Assembly: GCA_038373885.1 (NCBI GenBank) | Contig: JAWZYV010011897.1 | Span: forward strand, 1,116,001-1,180,000 | Origin: Cheiracanthium punctorium | Lineage: Eukaryota > Arthropoda > Arachnida > Araneae > Cheiracanthiidae | DNA length: 64,000 nucleotides | Direction of reading: 5' to 3' | Shown here: piece after piece, positions 43,367 to 55,237 of the stretch | Layout of the letters: every line of letters starts with the position of its first letter | Numbering within the stretch: the first letter of the stretch is position 1 | Made by a program: the position numbers and the translations under genes | Notes under the pieces: generated by a model | Databases searched by the model: none | Told to the model about the DNA's origin: nothing | The model's input: only the letters and a program-made list of their open reading frames with translations

Positions 43367-44868
43367 TCACGGGCATCATAGTTCTCCAATAGCTTGACCT
43401 CCATATCAAAGATCCGTATCAAAGAAAAATTACAAGTTCGTTTTTAATAGTTAAAAGCCCACACAGGAATTGTACGTAATAGTTATTTTTATTCATTTTA
43501 TTTCTGTAGGTTGAAAAATATTTTTTTTTTTATGTTGCCGAAAGCAATCATATGCCATGTGTAATTTCATTCTACAAAAGAGGATGCTTTATAATCCTAA
43601 TTGAAAAGTTACCGTGAAAAATTAGAATTTATATGAGAGTTTGTCACATCTAATGATCATTTAAAAATTGAGTTAAAATATTTCTTAGTTTTTTCATGAA
43701 TTGCTATTTAAATTTCTGTATTATTTGAAATTATTTTTGTACTACTTAAGTATTAACTCTACTCAAGTTCTGTCAATAATCTAAATACTACATTTTTTAA
43801 GGTAACGGGGACTATGGTGGTACATTTCGTATTTGAAAATGTGAATATAGTTTGGCCATCCTATTCCAGGCTTTAAATTCTACAGAAAATTCATGGTATC
43901 TCTTCAACCTGTGGTTCGCTGTTCGTCAACGTGTATCAAACATTAGAACATTATCATCCTTGCATTGAAGGATATCTTGGAAAGCGCATCTCCAAAGGTC
44001 TATGTCATGTTTTTCTCAATAGCTTTACTAGATCATGCTCTGATTAGTAGCTATATATGCATCGCATTACTTTACGGGCACATCCGGACACATAATGTAC
44101 GCATATGAGAACATATCACATTCCTTTCAAAATTACTTGTGGTCATTTACTTGCATTACAGAAATGCAAAATAAATTTGCACTCAAGATTGTTTTCAAAT
44201 AAGACATTGGAAGATAAGCGATTGTAAGTAATGATGGGCATAGAAGAAAATCTCCTCATCATTGTTCCTTCATAAAAATGATAGCAGATAGGTTAAACCG
44301 GGGTAAAATAGAAAGATAAGCTCAATAAAAAATCTTTTACTATTCTGCAAGTAACTAACAGAACTTGTGGCGTGAAAAAAACTTTACATTTTTGCCCTTT
44401 ATCACTTGCTTTTATGTTAACGCGCAAAATAAATTCATCTTTTGTAGAATGCAAAGCATTTTGGCGCTGATTACTATTTCAGCTTGTCCTGTACTTGGTT
44501 TACTAAATAATCTGTTTGAAGTTGGTACATCTATATTTGAGCCAACTGCATTGAAGCCTCAATGTTCATGCATACTTTCATCAATGAACGCTTGATGGTT
44601 TGCACAATTGCCCATGACGACTTTAGAGTGGTCATTAAAAAGTGTTATCAGTGTATGAAATTTGTTGTCATCTCAAAGTTACAGTTTCCTAAAGCAGTCT
44701 TTTAAACGAAAAAGTTAAAATAACGTGGTAAAGCAAGTTCTTACTAATTCATGTCTCGCAGATCTGTCATACGGACCGAAGATTGAGCTACTAAATGTTA
44801 CGTTGCATACTTTTTTATATTTTATAATTTTCCTTTATTTTCAACTGTTATCTATAAACTATATATGT
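43367..44868. other. Intergenic, nothing recognised
   Basis: AT-rich with no paired repeats. The frame at 44365-44595 lacks any recognisable motif. Confidence 0.4.
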
Positions 44869-44880
44869 GTGTGTGTGTGA
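44866..44880. repeat. Short (GT)n tract
   Basis: GTGTGTGTGTGTG directly before the hairpin at 44879. Confidence 0.8.
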
Positions 44881-44907
44881 ATAAGGGGCGGCGTTCGCCC
44901 CTTATTC
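44879..44907. repeat. 12-bp perfect hairpin
   Basis: GAATAAGGGGCG and CGCCCCTTATTC flank GCGTT. A T-rich tract does not follow, so a terminator reading is not supported. It begins a GC-richer patch to about 45110. Confidence 0.85.
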
Positions 44908-45110
44908 ATAGAGACTCATAGAATCATATTATGCACTGAGCTGGGGGGGCTCGTTCTTAATATCGATGAAGTTGTGGCGAGCGTTTTACGTTGAGATATG
45001 ACCGGCAGCCGTTTGTTGGGGTTACTGCGGCTTCACGGTAATTCTCGGCGGGGCACTGGCGTACTTCGATCCTCGTGGCTGTTGCTGTCGACGTATTAAA
45101 CAAATACTTA
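44908..45110. other. GC-rich island of unknown nature
   Basis: Sequence such as GACCGGCAGCCGTTTGTTGG and CTCGGCGGGGCACTGGCG stands out from AT-rich flanks and ends in GACGTATTAAACAAATAC, a style seen near the 3' end of some LTRs. No TG...CA pair with target duplication was found, so a solo LTR is only a possibility. Confidence 0.3.
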
Positions 45111-46065
45111 TGGTTTAGAACATAGTTTTATTTTAACATATATATGTTTTTTCCTGTTAAAACCATTATTTTAATTTCGAAATCATAAGAAATCTTCGAA
45201 CCGAAAAACTGTTTCATGATCACTCATTTAGCGTTAAAATGTGTTGCTACACAATAAAACTGTATCATTTTTAATACATATTTTGCATTTAAATACATCA
45301 TACAACTTCCAGGAAAAGTAAAGAGAATGATAATTTGAGAATTAATGCAGCGTTATTGAACATTTGTTCAGTTTAAGGTTTCCGTAGTTCGCTGTCTTTG
45401 CTAACAAGTAACTTATATTCTCAGCCTAAATTCATCGACAAGAACTCGTGGAGAGCAATATACAAGCTGTCTGAAAGGCTGTAATGTTAAGAGACCATTA
45501 AAATCCTTTCTATGATTCTTTCGTAAAACAGAAAAAGAATAAAAATAGTATTCTATGAACTGCTTCATATCAGGATATCTAAGACTTTCCACGAAATACA
45601 TATTTAAAAAAAAAAAAAAAAAACCTACAATCTCTATCCGAAGTGGCTTTATTTACCCCACTCATTCTTCGTGTAAAAGCTCCTGTTTCACATTTATTAA
45701 GACCTCAGCCAGGCACTTTCGTGACTGGACAAGCTTTATCGCTCCGAAATGGTAGGAGTAAATGGAGGGTAGCCGCAAACAAAGTTTGAGAGATCCTTTT
45801 TGATATGCTCTTTACTAGTTTAACAGAGGGGATGCTCATGGTAAAAAAGATGGTGCTTATGAAACTGGAGATTGCTGTATGATTGGCATTATACCATTAA
45901 GAAGATCACGCTGCCTTTAACTATTAACTTTAATGTTTTCATTATAGATGATTTTATGGATGTTATCTAGGGTTTAATACATTACAGTGGTTTTTGTTAT
46001 CATAGATCACAGCTTAAAATGATAACAGAATACAGAAATAACTGTGATATATCATGGCAAAAAAG
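45111..46065. other. Intergenic, nothing recognised
   Basis: AT-rich, with an A-run at 45606-45623. Confidence 0.4.
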
Positions 46066-46816
46066 TACAGGATGTCCCAAAAACATAGTGACACGCTTTG
46101 ATTCCTGAGTGGCCAGTATAAACTGAAAAAAAATGTTAAAAATAAGATTAAAAAAAGTTAAGAAAAAAAATTCATTTTGCTATTTTTAAATTAGTATACG
46201 ACCCCCCTAAGCAAATTTCCTCTATTAGAAAGATTTTATTTCCACCCAACAAGATTATTAGAAAAAACTGTATGACTGTTCCTTTAAAAAAGCAATGGAA
46301 TTATAATACTGGGGAGAAAAGGGACTTATGCCACTTTTCTGACCACTTTTCATAACTTAAAAAAAATTTTCCTGTGAAAAGGGATCATATACAAATCGAT
46401 AATGGAAATATTTAGATCCAAAATTGGACAATATGTGTAAAACAAATCTCAAGTGCACTTTATATTGGTCCCTATTCACAACGTTCCATTTTCAATTAAG
46501 CACAACTCGCGCAATTTTACAGATACAGTTAATTAATTTTTTCTAATGGTCTTGTTTTGTGGAAAATAAAAACTTTCTAGGAAACCTCAAAATTTCAAAA
46601 GGAAATTTGCGTTGGGGGGGGGGGGGTAGAGGTCATATACACATTTCAAAAGACCCACTTTTTGAAAAGTAATGATATGATTTTTACTCTTAACGTAGCC
46701 TTTTTTTCCCCACTCAATTTCGAACATTTTTTCAGTTTAGATTTCTGCTTATCTTTTATGGACAAATAGTTAAAGAATAGTTAAAGCGTGTTACTATCTT
46801 TTCGGGAAACTCTGTA
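46066..46816. mobile_element. Mariner-like TIR element, non-autonomous
   Basis: The left end TACAGGATGTCCCAAAAACA faces the right end TACAGAGTTTCCCGAAAAGA (reverse strand). The arms of about 150-195 bp share GTRACACGCTTTRA, AACTGAAAAAA.TGTT, TTCAAAAAGTG-like and TATACGACC/TATATGACC segments. TA stands at both outer edges. The interior has no readable transposase. The family is that of the solo arms at 550 and 1295. A G-run at 46613-46626 lies by the inner edge of the right arm. Confidence 0.72.
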
Positions 46817-48533
46817 TTCCCGGTAACTTCAAAATCTTTATCCCCACCAAATCAGTATGATTTTTTCACATTTAAATTTGATACTTTTTATAACTGCATG
46901 CATTTAGAAAACTACTCAACCTTTTAGTTAAAATGATAAACAGGAAATTTCCATGTTGTACCGTTTAAAGAACAAATTAAGTCTTGCCGTTTTCAACCTT
47001 AAGTATTCCGTTTTTAAATAGCCATTTCCTATTAAGTAAATTAACATTTTAAAAATTAAAATGTTCATATAAATGATATATTTATTAATGGAACAATTAT
47101 ATTTCTCACTACATATTCCCTGCTTGTTTATAATTTGAAATCAGTTTTACAAAAAACTATCAAAACAGAGTAAAAGTTTCTGTACTTCCTAACACATGGA
47201 ATGACTTTATGAAGAAAAATAAAAAGTTACTTTTAGCTTTTTTAGCAAAACGGGAGAAAACAAAAAGTATATATATATAAAAAGAGATAAGAATTATTTT
47301 AGTGATCATTAAGATGTTACGAAAGTGCATGTAATATGATCTTGTTCACTATTTTTATGACGTGAATGCTCCCCCCTCCTCGCCTTTTTTTATCCTTTTT
47401 TTTTAGGTCAGTAATTCTTTTAATTGGACTACAAGCTTTGACCTAAGTTAAAGAACGAATAGCAGCCTTTATGAAATGCTACAGTTTCTTAATTCACTTT
47501 CAATAGCTTGCTATAAAACTAAAAATACATCAGAGTAACTGTAATTCCAGTGCAAAACGAGCAAATAAAAATTAGTGCTGATAAATTTAATTCAATTTTC
47601 CCCCTCTTATATAATAAAAAGAAACTGCATTTTTTCATAAAAAAATACACTATGTTTACCTAACAAAATTGGAATTCATTAGGACATAAAAATTGGAACG
47701 TGTTTTATTTTATTAAAATATTGTACTACAACAAAATTTTAATGATTTGCATTTGAATTTTTCGAAAAAAGTATGTGCTAAACGAATATCGAAAAGTTCT
47801 ACCGAAGGTAAAAAATGCGAAACATTTACTATGCTTGAGTACAAAATGAATTTTTCCAATATATTAATTTTAAAATCCGTTATTGATACATGCAGGATTC
47901 GATTATAACATTTTTGTACCAGGGCACTATTTATATCTTGAGCCCCTATACAGAGCTGAATTATCATGTCGATACGAATGTATCAGTCTAAACTCAAGTT
48001 TCTGAACTTTGCATGTTCTATAATCAGAGTCTGGATATATATGTATGACGAGAGTAAACAAATGAACTTAATAAATTTAGTTATTAATTATTTTCTAAGG
48101 AATAGTTAAAATGGGTTTTAACTTGGTTTTAGAAGTTGTTATTATTAGCAAAACATTTTGGCGTTGCACTCCGGTGATCTAGTTACATTTTAATAAATTG
48201 AAACTTCTTTCTATTTCGTACAACAAATATAATTTTATTTTGCTCCAAATTTCAGGGGAAAAGTATTGGGAATGATACTGAAAATCAAAGAGAGGAATAA
48301 AAATGTTTATATAATTTTATACATACAAAAAAGGATATTATCATTTGCACTAACATTTAGTTTAAACTTGCTTGTGTTGGTTTTACTTTTTTGCTTTAAA
48401 ACTTTTTATGCATTTTTTTTGTTGAATGGCAATAAGAAAAAAATATCATGCTTAAAAATATAAGGATATTTAACCGTAAGACAATGTATAGTATTACTTT
48501 CGATACAACACCAAAGCATACTATTGTGAAAAA
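46817..48533. other. Intergenic, nothing recognised
   Basis: AT-rich; short frames at 47713-47967 and 48266-48463 without motifs. Confidence 0.4.
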
Positions 48534-48576
48534 GTAAAATAAGAGATTTAATCAGTAGTAAAATAAGAGATTTAAT
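48534..48576 (+). repeat. 19-bp direct duplication, 24-bp period
   Basis: GTAAAATAAGAGATTTAAT occurs at 48534-48552 and again at 48558-48576. Confidence 0.85.
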
Positions 48577-49339
48577 TAAAATCTTTTTATTCGGAGAATA
48601 ATTAATCTTTAAGTTTTTTATTATTATTTAACTAATTTACTCTTTCAAAAACTTTTTTTAATTACCGAACCTCATACATGAAGTATTTCAAAACTTTATA
48701 CATTAGTCAGTGATTTATGAGAACTCAGGTGTTTTTAAATGGCAGATCGTAACGAGGCAGGACGTTTCGCTCCCTTCTCGATTCGGTCCCGCCATTTTAT
48801 CCAGTAAAGTTAATATGAATTTAATTTATTGTTGTTTGCAATGCGCATTAGGATTAATTTTTAATTCGTCGACTGACAATCACATCTTATCGATTTACAC
48901 TTATTATCGGTTATACAAAACAGTAATTCCAGTGTAATTATAATGATCCTTTCTTTAGTTATTGTTATTGTTATTAGTATTATTATAATTTTTGACTGTT
49001 AACATTTAGCCTCATTTGAAACATTTTCTTATTTTTAAGATGGGAATTATTTGAAAGGAGTTTCCAGATTGCATCGAGTGGAGGTAGTTAGCACAGCAAT
49101 TTTTTTAATTAACATTTTTTTAACCAAAATTTACAATCATATATAATTATAATTACATATATGGAAATATAATTACATAACAGTTAAAAAAAACGTTGTT
49201 ACATATTATAATTTAGAACATCACGTCACGTCATCACCATTAATACATAAACACAAAATCATTTTACAGATTTAGGGCCATTAGTATATACCCACTGTAA
49301 TAAAAAGATGTAAGAAATGGAATGGAATATATGTATCAA
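48577..49339. other. Intergenic, nothing recognised
   Basis: AT-rich. A CTCGATTCGGTCCCGCCATTT phrase near 48778 echoes, in reverse complement, the ACCGAAAY array at 49340-49445. Confidence 0.4.
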
Positions 49340-49445
49340 AACAGGCGAATCGAAATAGTTACGGGACCGAAACGGGAAGGTATCGAAACGGCAGGGCCGA
49401 AATGGCATGACCGAAACCTGGGGACCGAAATATCATGGACCGGAT
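49340..49445 (+). repeat. Degenerate ACCGAAAY tandem array
   Basis: Successive units read ATCGAAATAG, GACCGAAACGGG, TATCGAAACGGC, GGCCGAAATGGC, GACCGAAACCTGG, GACCGAAATATC and GACCGGATCG at intervals of about 14-19 bp. The short periodic motif is degenerate and not a simple microsatellite. Confidence 0.7.
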
Positions 49446-49539
49446 CGTAAAGCCTTCTGGGTAAATATAACCATCGAATTAGATGTTTATCCAATGTAAC
49501 TCTATTCTCGTGTTTGCAGCAGATAGATGTCAATCAAGG

Positions 49540-49700
49540 ACGTATTTAAGAGGGGAGGGGGATCTAGGGGGTCCGGACCCTCACAGATTTTTTTTTTCGG
49601 GGGGGCTAGAAAAATGATAGTGTAGTTTTTTTTTTTTTAATTCTGCCCATTTTTATCGTTTGGACCCCTCAATTTTTTTATGAAAATCCCTGATCTCAAT
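49540..49700. repeat. G-tract miniature repeat, partial
   Basis: AAGGACGTATTTAAGAGGGG leads into a GGGGGTCCGGACCC palindrome, then GGGGGGGCTAG and a T-run. It is of the same general style as the elements at 16507, 19409 and 61373, though the right end was not identified. Confidence 0.4.
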
Positions 49701-51876
49701 TATCTCTTTGAACATTTTGTGTGCTTTTATGTACATATTCCACTTGTTTTGGTGCTTTTAAAAGTTTCGTGTAAATTTTAATTAACTGTATACTTGATAT
49801 CAATGTACGATTATTTAAACCTGGATTTTTTAAATATTCAATTAAAGGTGTTAAAATGTTCATTTCTTATTTCAATCGTAATAGATAGTTATAATTACAA
49901 TAGTGTGTCATGACGTGCAACCTGACTATTCAAGTACTTGTAACATGACTAATTTGGCTCTCGATCACATGTAAGTAGGAAAATACTGTTCTAACTACAT
50001 AATTGGTTTGGGGGACATGTATGTGCCCTTTTTTATGTTTTTGTTGTATACAAATCTACACTGATACACTTATCGACTTCCCACCATGTTAAAAAAGAAA
50101 ATATAGTAACTTTAAAAATGTGAAAATCTATTTATTCTGAAATTTTCAGCACTTTCTTGCAATTTTACACTTTTCAACAAGAACGTTCTCCAACTTATTT
50201 AGACCAATTAATTTATGATGTGTGTGTGTGTGTGTGGGGGGGGGCGAATCCCATATATATTTTACAAATATGAAAATAGATTTCTTCAATTTAAATTTTT
50301 TTACTGCGAATTTTTAAACTTTCAACAAAAACATTTCCGACATCATTAAACGAATTTTATTGAAATTTCACGTTCTGGAATAAAATGTTGAATAAAACTC
50401 TGCTTGATTTAAATATTTGAAAATTCTCCCAATTTTCCATAATGACCTCATTTTCTTGTGAAGAACTAACATTTAAGACAGCTATTGATAAACTTACATA
50501 TATCTCGAATTTAAAGCATTGTTTAATTTGATATCGCAGAAATGAACCACCGATCAATCATCGATACATATGAAACGATTCCTTATTCATTAAAAAAAAA
50601 AAAAAACGAACCTCATCAATCATGATCTGCTAATCGATTCCTGAATATCGATTAACACGCAAAGCAGCTTGATATTAATTTCAAGAGAAAACGGTTTTTG
50701 TGAAGGGGGGGAAAAACCCGCTAAATTAAACTAGATCATTTTCCGAAAAAAAAAAAAAAAATGTTTAAGCCAAAAATTTGATATTTTAGTGGCAGATAAC
50801 GATCAGAAATATCTGAGAAATACGAAAAGTTAGAGAAAATAAAAAGAGATGGAAGTGCAACTCAAAATTAATTTAATAACCTGAAAAAAAAGGAATATTT
50901 GGAGTGATAAAGATGAAAAAAAGATAGAGCAAAGCATGGTTTCTCCCCCACGTATCATTCTAGAATGTAATTTTTTGACTGTTGTTCTCATTATGTGATT
51001 TGCATTATAGGTTGACACTGCTCATTTCCTAGAATAATGCAATAAACTAATGTAAAGTTTCATTAATATTGAGCTTCGAGTTTATAATATCTCTTACTAG
51101 TAATCAGTTTTTAAGTAAAAACAAATATTAGAGATTTAATTACTTCAAAAAAAATTTTTGTTTGGTATTCGTTCTTTAATTTAGATAATAAATTTTCAAA
51201 TTGAGTTAAAAAATAAATAAATAAAGTAAAACTTCCATTTTAAAAAAGAATATTTTTTTAAATTAATGTATTTTTACTGCCGTATTCAACATCAAAAACT
51301 TTGCACTTTTCAATGTATATAAATAATGTACTAGCTGCAAGATCTATAAAAAATATTCGTATTCACGAATTCAGATAGGTATAAAGTATCCTCCACGAAT
51401 GAATACTTTAAACAAACCATCTAGGGCATCAATAATATCCTTATCAATTTCGCCTAGTCTTTATTATTTCGCAAAATTTTATAGCAAAAAAAAAAAAAAA
51501 AAATGGTCGGTTTTATTCAGTTTTCTTTCGTTCGATCCAGATTCAGCCTCATAAGATTCCCTACAGTGAAAGTAAGTTCAGGATCACGTCGGCTGCAGGT
51601 GAATGCATAATTTTACTCGTAATTCGTGACCTACGCTGCTCTGAAATACAGTTTTACCTACCCCCCCCCCCCAACCAGTACACTGAACGTGACATTCTCT
51701 CCAATTCATTCATATCCAAGAGAATTGGACGTTTCAAGTTGAAATGTGTATTGAACGATTTATAAAGAGCACAACTTTCTCTCTATCTCCACAAAGTTTT
51801 GAAATTCTTGGCAATATTTCCCATTTCTACTGCTTTTAATTGTGTAAATAGTGGATATATGGGTGAGTGTAGAGGA
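49701..51876. other. Intergenic with simple repeats
   Basis: (GT)n near 50219-50236 running into a G-run, A-runs near 50590, 50746 and 51485, and a C-run near 51661-51672. No gene or named element was recognised. Confidence 0.45.
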
Positions 51877-52322
51877 TAGTCGGGCAAAGCCAGGCAATAA
51901 AATTGTTTTTTATTTCCCTAAGCAGCTGCGCAAACAAACATTTTGTATTTGAATGATAAATCAGTCCTTTAGTTTCGTAAGCAACTATTTTTTAAAATGA
52001 AATAGCTTTTTTTTTGGAGGGTGAATTAATTATTTAGCCAACCTGGTATAGCCCTCGTATTAAACCTAATTTATAAGGGTATAATAATTATAAAATATGT
52101 TGTTTTACTACTGAAGTATTTATTTATAACAATAAATTACTACAGTGGCCCTCCTATACTGTCTAATACAAAGTATGAGTGCAAAATCACGGCGCATAAG
52201 TAATTTTTAATTTGTATTTTGAATGCTTTAAACTGATTTAATTCATTATCTTAAGAATGAGTTTTAAGACCAGAAATCATAAATTTTGTCCACACTTTTC
52301 AGCGCTGCCTTAAATTTTGCCC

Positions 52323-52353
52323 TTACACCAGAGAAATTTTGTCTCTGGTGTAA
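52323..52353. repeat. 12-bp perfect hairpin
   Basis: TTACACCAGAGA and TCTCTGGTGTAA are exact reverse complements with a 7-nt loop. Confidence 0.85.
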
Positions 52354-52373
52354 CTTAGTAAGGACTAGAGAGA

Positions 52374-52512
52374 ACTATTGGCCCCCTCCCCTCTCACCAT
52401 CCAAAAAATCAAGAAAATTCAAATATTACCTACTTGGAAATATTTTCTACAACAGAAAACATTTTGCCCCCCCCCCCTACCTATACATTACATGCCAGTT
52501 TACGCCAATGAT
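52374..52512 (+). repeat. G/C-tract repeat family, copy 2
   Basis: It shares ATCAAGAAAATT, an ACCTACTTGGAAA-like segment, a CCCCCCC tract and CAGTTTACGCCAATG with 16507-16675, in the same orientation. The left end seen in copy 1 (ACTCATGGGCAAG) is missing here. Confidence 0.5.
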
Positions 52513-52600
52513 TTTATTCAATTTTTCAGAAATTTTGATGTGAAGTGCATTTTTTTTTTTTAAAGAAACGACACAGGCTATCCGGCTTTGTCCGATAGTC

Positions 52601-54486
52601 AACCTAATAGTTTTATTCGACAACGTCATTTAACAGAAAAAGGCATAACATAGTCAAGCATGATGCAAATCTGGTTTAATTATTTAAAAATGACATCTGA
52701 CTATCAAATGGTGAACATACCAAAAAAAAATTAAGCAATTAAAAATAAGAGTAACATTTACGGAGTAAAAATAAAGTTTTTATTGTCAAATTTTTAAAAC
52801 ATCGATTTCGATGAACAAACAGCGTGGACTGTTTCTCAACTGACAGTAAATAAGATGGAGGCTGTCTGCAGATTAGATCTGTTTGCTTTTCGACAGGTTG
52901 CAACTATAATTTAGTCAAAATTGTCGACATCAGATTTTATCTTCTAAGCAGCTTTGGCTGACTTTCCTCTGTACCAAAACGACTCAGAATCGCATAGCAA
53001 TGTTGCATCGCAAACGTCATTTTTACGCATCTAAAAATAACCACCATGGAAATAGAGTTGAAGTAATAGTCAATATTCGGGCTTCTGTTTGGAAAAGACA
53101 AACTGATCTTCTACATAAAGCTCTTGACTAAAATTTACTGTTTAGAAATTATTTTTTATTTGAATGGTTTGATAACCGGAGTATACGCTTTCCGTGTAAA
53201 GTATGTAGTTAAGAAATTTGTGTGGATTGATGCTTCAACGCTTCTTTTAAGTGTTTAACAGAAGCATGAAGACGACGTCTGCGACCCTACATTGCCATGT
53301 AATTCTGAGTCATCTAGGTTTATTCTTTATTCATTGATGTTTATTACTGAGATTCTCAGACACCGACACCCTTTATAAAATTTGGCTGCATTGTGAACAG
53401 TTTGTTTCCACAGTTGCTTTATACCTAGGAATTTTATTAAGCAAAAATTATGCTTAGGATTTAAGGAAAAGTAAGTATTCAGATGCTTTTAATTAAATTA
53501 AATAGACTTTACTTTACCAGTCAGGATTTCCCCTCCACCCCGATTTCTTGTTCAGAATATTTGTCGCGGTGTAGTATTATAATAACTTAGAAAAAATCTT
53601 TCTGAATGTTTTTGAGCTTCTGTCGTGATTTGTCTAATTGTTAAACTGTTTGTGGCATGCTTTGGTTTTTCAAGGAACAAGTTTTTAGATTGGAACGTGA
53701 AAGTACTATAAGGCTGAAAGTTGAAAAAATTTTTCATTGTGCAAGAATTTACATTTTTATATAAAATAAATAAATAAATATATTTGACAATTATTTTATG
53801 AAGATTGACAACAAGTAAAAAATAAACCTATATAAATTAACCAAAGAAAACAAAATATTTGACAGAGTATATTTTATACTTTACAGCAAGAGAGGTTTGG
53901 AAAATTCACTTAACAATTCCGTTTCTCTTATTTCTAAAACTAAACAGATGTACATTCTTGTAAAAGGAAACTCTATCATTTCAATTTTTCATAAATAATA
54001 TCCGCAAATTTAAATCATGCGTTCTCTTAATTATTTTCAGTGCTTAAACAATCCACAAATCCTAGCTTGTTTTAACCTCATATTCTGAGCACGGAAAACG
54101 CACAAAATCAATTTTCCTTTCACCCACCTGAAGAACTTTTTATTTTATGCGCATATATCCGCCCGAAATCAGCACAAGAAAAGTGATTTTCAGAGAGAAA
54201 GCTATCTCAATATTTACATTTTTCCTGTCTCCGGAGAAAGTGGGTTAAAACCCGACTCTCTGCACGCCAGCAGGTCAAAAATATGTGAACAGCAGGAAGA
54301 AACTGGGTATACGTGTTACGTTATGCAGCTGAAGTCGTTTTCGCAGTAATGTCGCCTTTTTCAGGAAACTTGAACTACAATAGAAAATAATGCTCTCTAG
54401 GCAGTATGGGTGACAGCTCTTATCTTCCCCAGTTATCTAACTCCTCGTGTAAAATTTCAGCATTTCAGCGTATATATATATATATA
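52601..54486. other. Intergenic, nothing recognised
   Basis: AT-rich; nothing beyond a (TA)n tract at 54471-54488. Confidence 0.45.
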
Positions 54487-54900
54487 TACCGGGTTAAAAA
54501 TAATCGGAAGATTTAGTGAAACAGCAAGTAATTTATCCATGCAAGTTTGTACATAAATGGGACACAGCCAGATAACAAGAAGGGCGAAAGGGGAGCAAAC
54601 AAACCACGCCCTTCATATATTTTGAAACTTGTGCTGATTTCATGCTGGGGTACCATGCATTGTACTGTATGAAGTGGCGCTATGTGTTTGATTGGGCGTT
54701 AGTGTATGTGTAGTAGAGAAGAAACATAACCAGAAAGCCCTTGGATCACGAAATATCGATTGCTTCTAATAAAATGATTGTGCCTTGCTGTGAGAAAGTC
54801 TACATTTTTCAACCATCCCTGGAGCAATTTTCTGGCTACGTGCTTGGTAGTGAATGTGTGCTTTAAATTTAGCACCCGTGAGGCAGCTGAAATCAAATGA
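54487..54900 (-). other. Possible mariner-like end, weak
   Basis: TACCGGGTTAAAAATAATCG after a TA tract looks like an outer end of a TA-targeting element. A minus-strand frame reading KLLQGWLKNVDFLTARHNHF faintly recalls the 'Q.WL..N..F' stretch before the second catalytic acid of mariner transposases. No opposite end was found, so this stays a suggestion. Confidence 0.25.
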
Positions 54901-55237
54901 TTTGAAAGATACCAGATTTAAAGAAACGGTATTAGTACTGATATTAATAAATGTAGTGTGGTAACGATTTATTAATGATGGACGATCACTGTTAAAATCA
55001 CTGCTACTAAAATGTTAGTCCCTGAATGGAAAGTAATGATGAAAATGGTAGTGGTTTAAATAAATGGAAAATTAACATTCGCCTGCTTTTATTCAAATTT
55101 TTCTCGTTCAAATTAAAAACGAAAAAAGTATGAAATTAAAAGCTTTTGGTTTTTGTTGTCTATAATCATTTCCATTTACATTAATGGAACAAGAGATGAA
55201 TCATGACAGTCAAAACTTGTGTAGAATATCTGTGAAT
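54901..55237. other. Intergenic, nothing recognised
   Basis: AT-rich, no recognised feature. Confidence 0.4.

Larger units (their letters stand above)
51877..52600. mobile_element. Possible TIR element enclosing a G/C-tract repeat
   Basis: GATAGTCGGGCAAAGCCAGG near 51877-51896 and, inverted, GACTATCGGACAAAGCCGGA near 52581-52600 form an imperfect pair. The interior is AT-rich and contains a second repeat (52374-52512) and a 12-bp hairpin (52323-52353). No transposase. Confidence 0.45.

Noticed and set aside
44908..45110. Solo LTR
   Set aside because: No TG...CA boundaries with a 4-6 bp target duplication were found.
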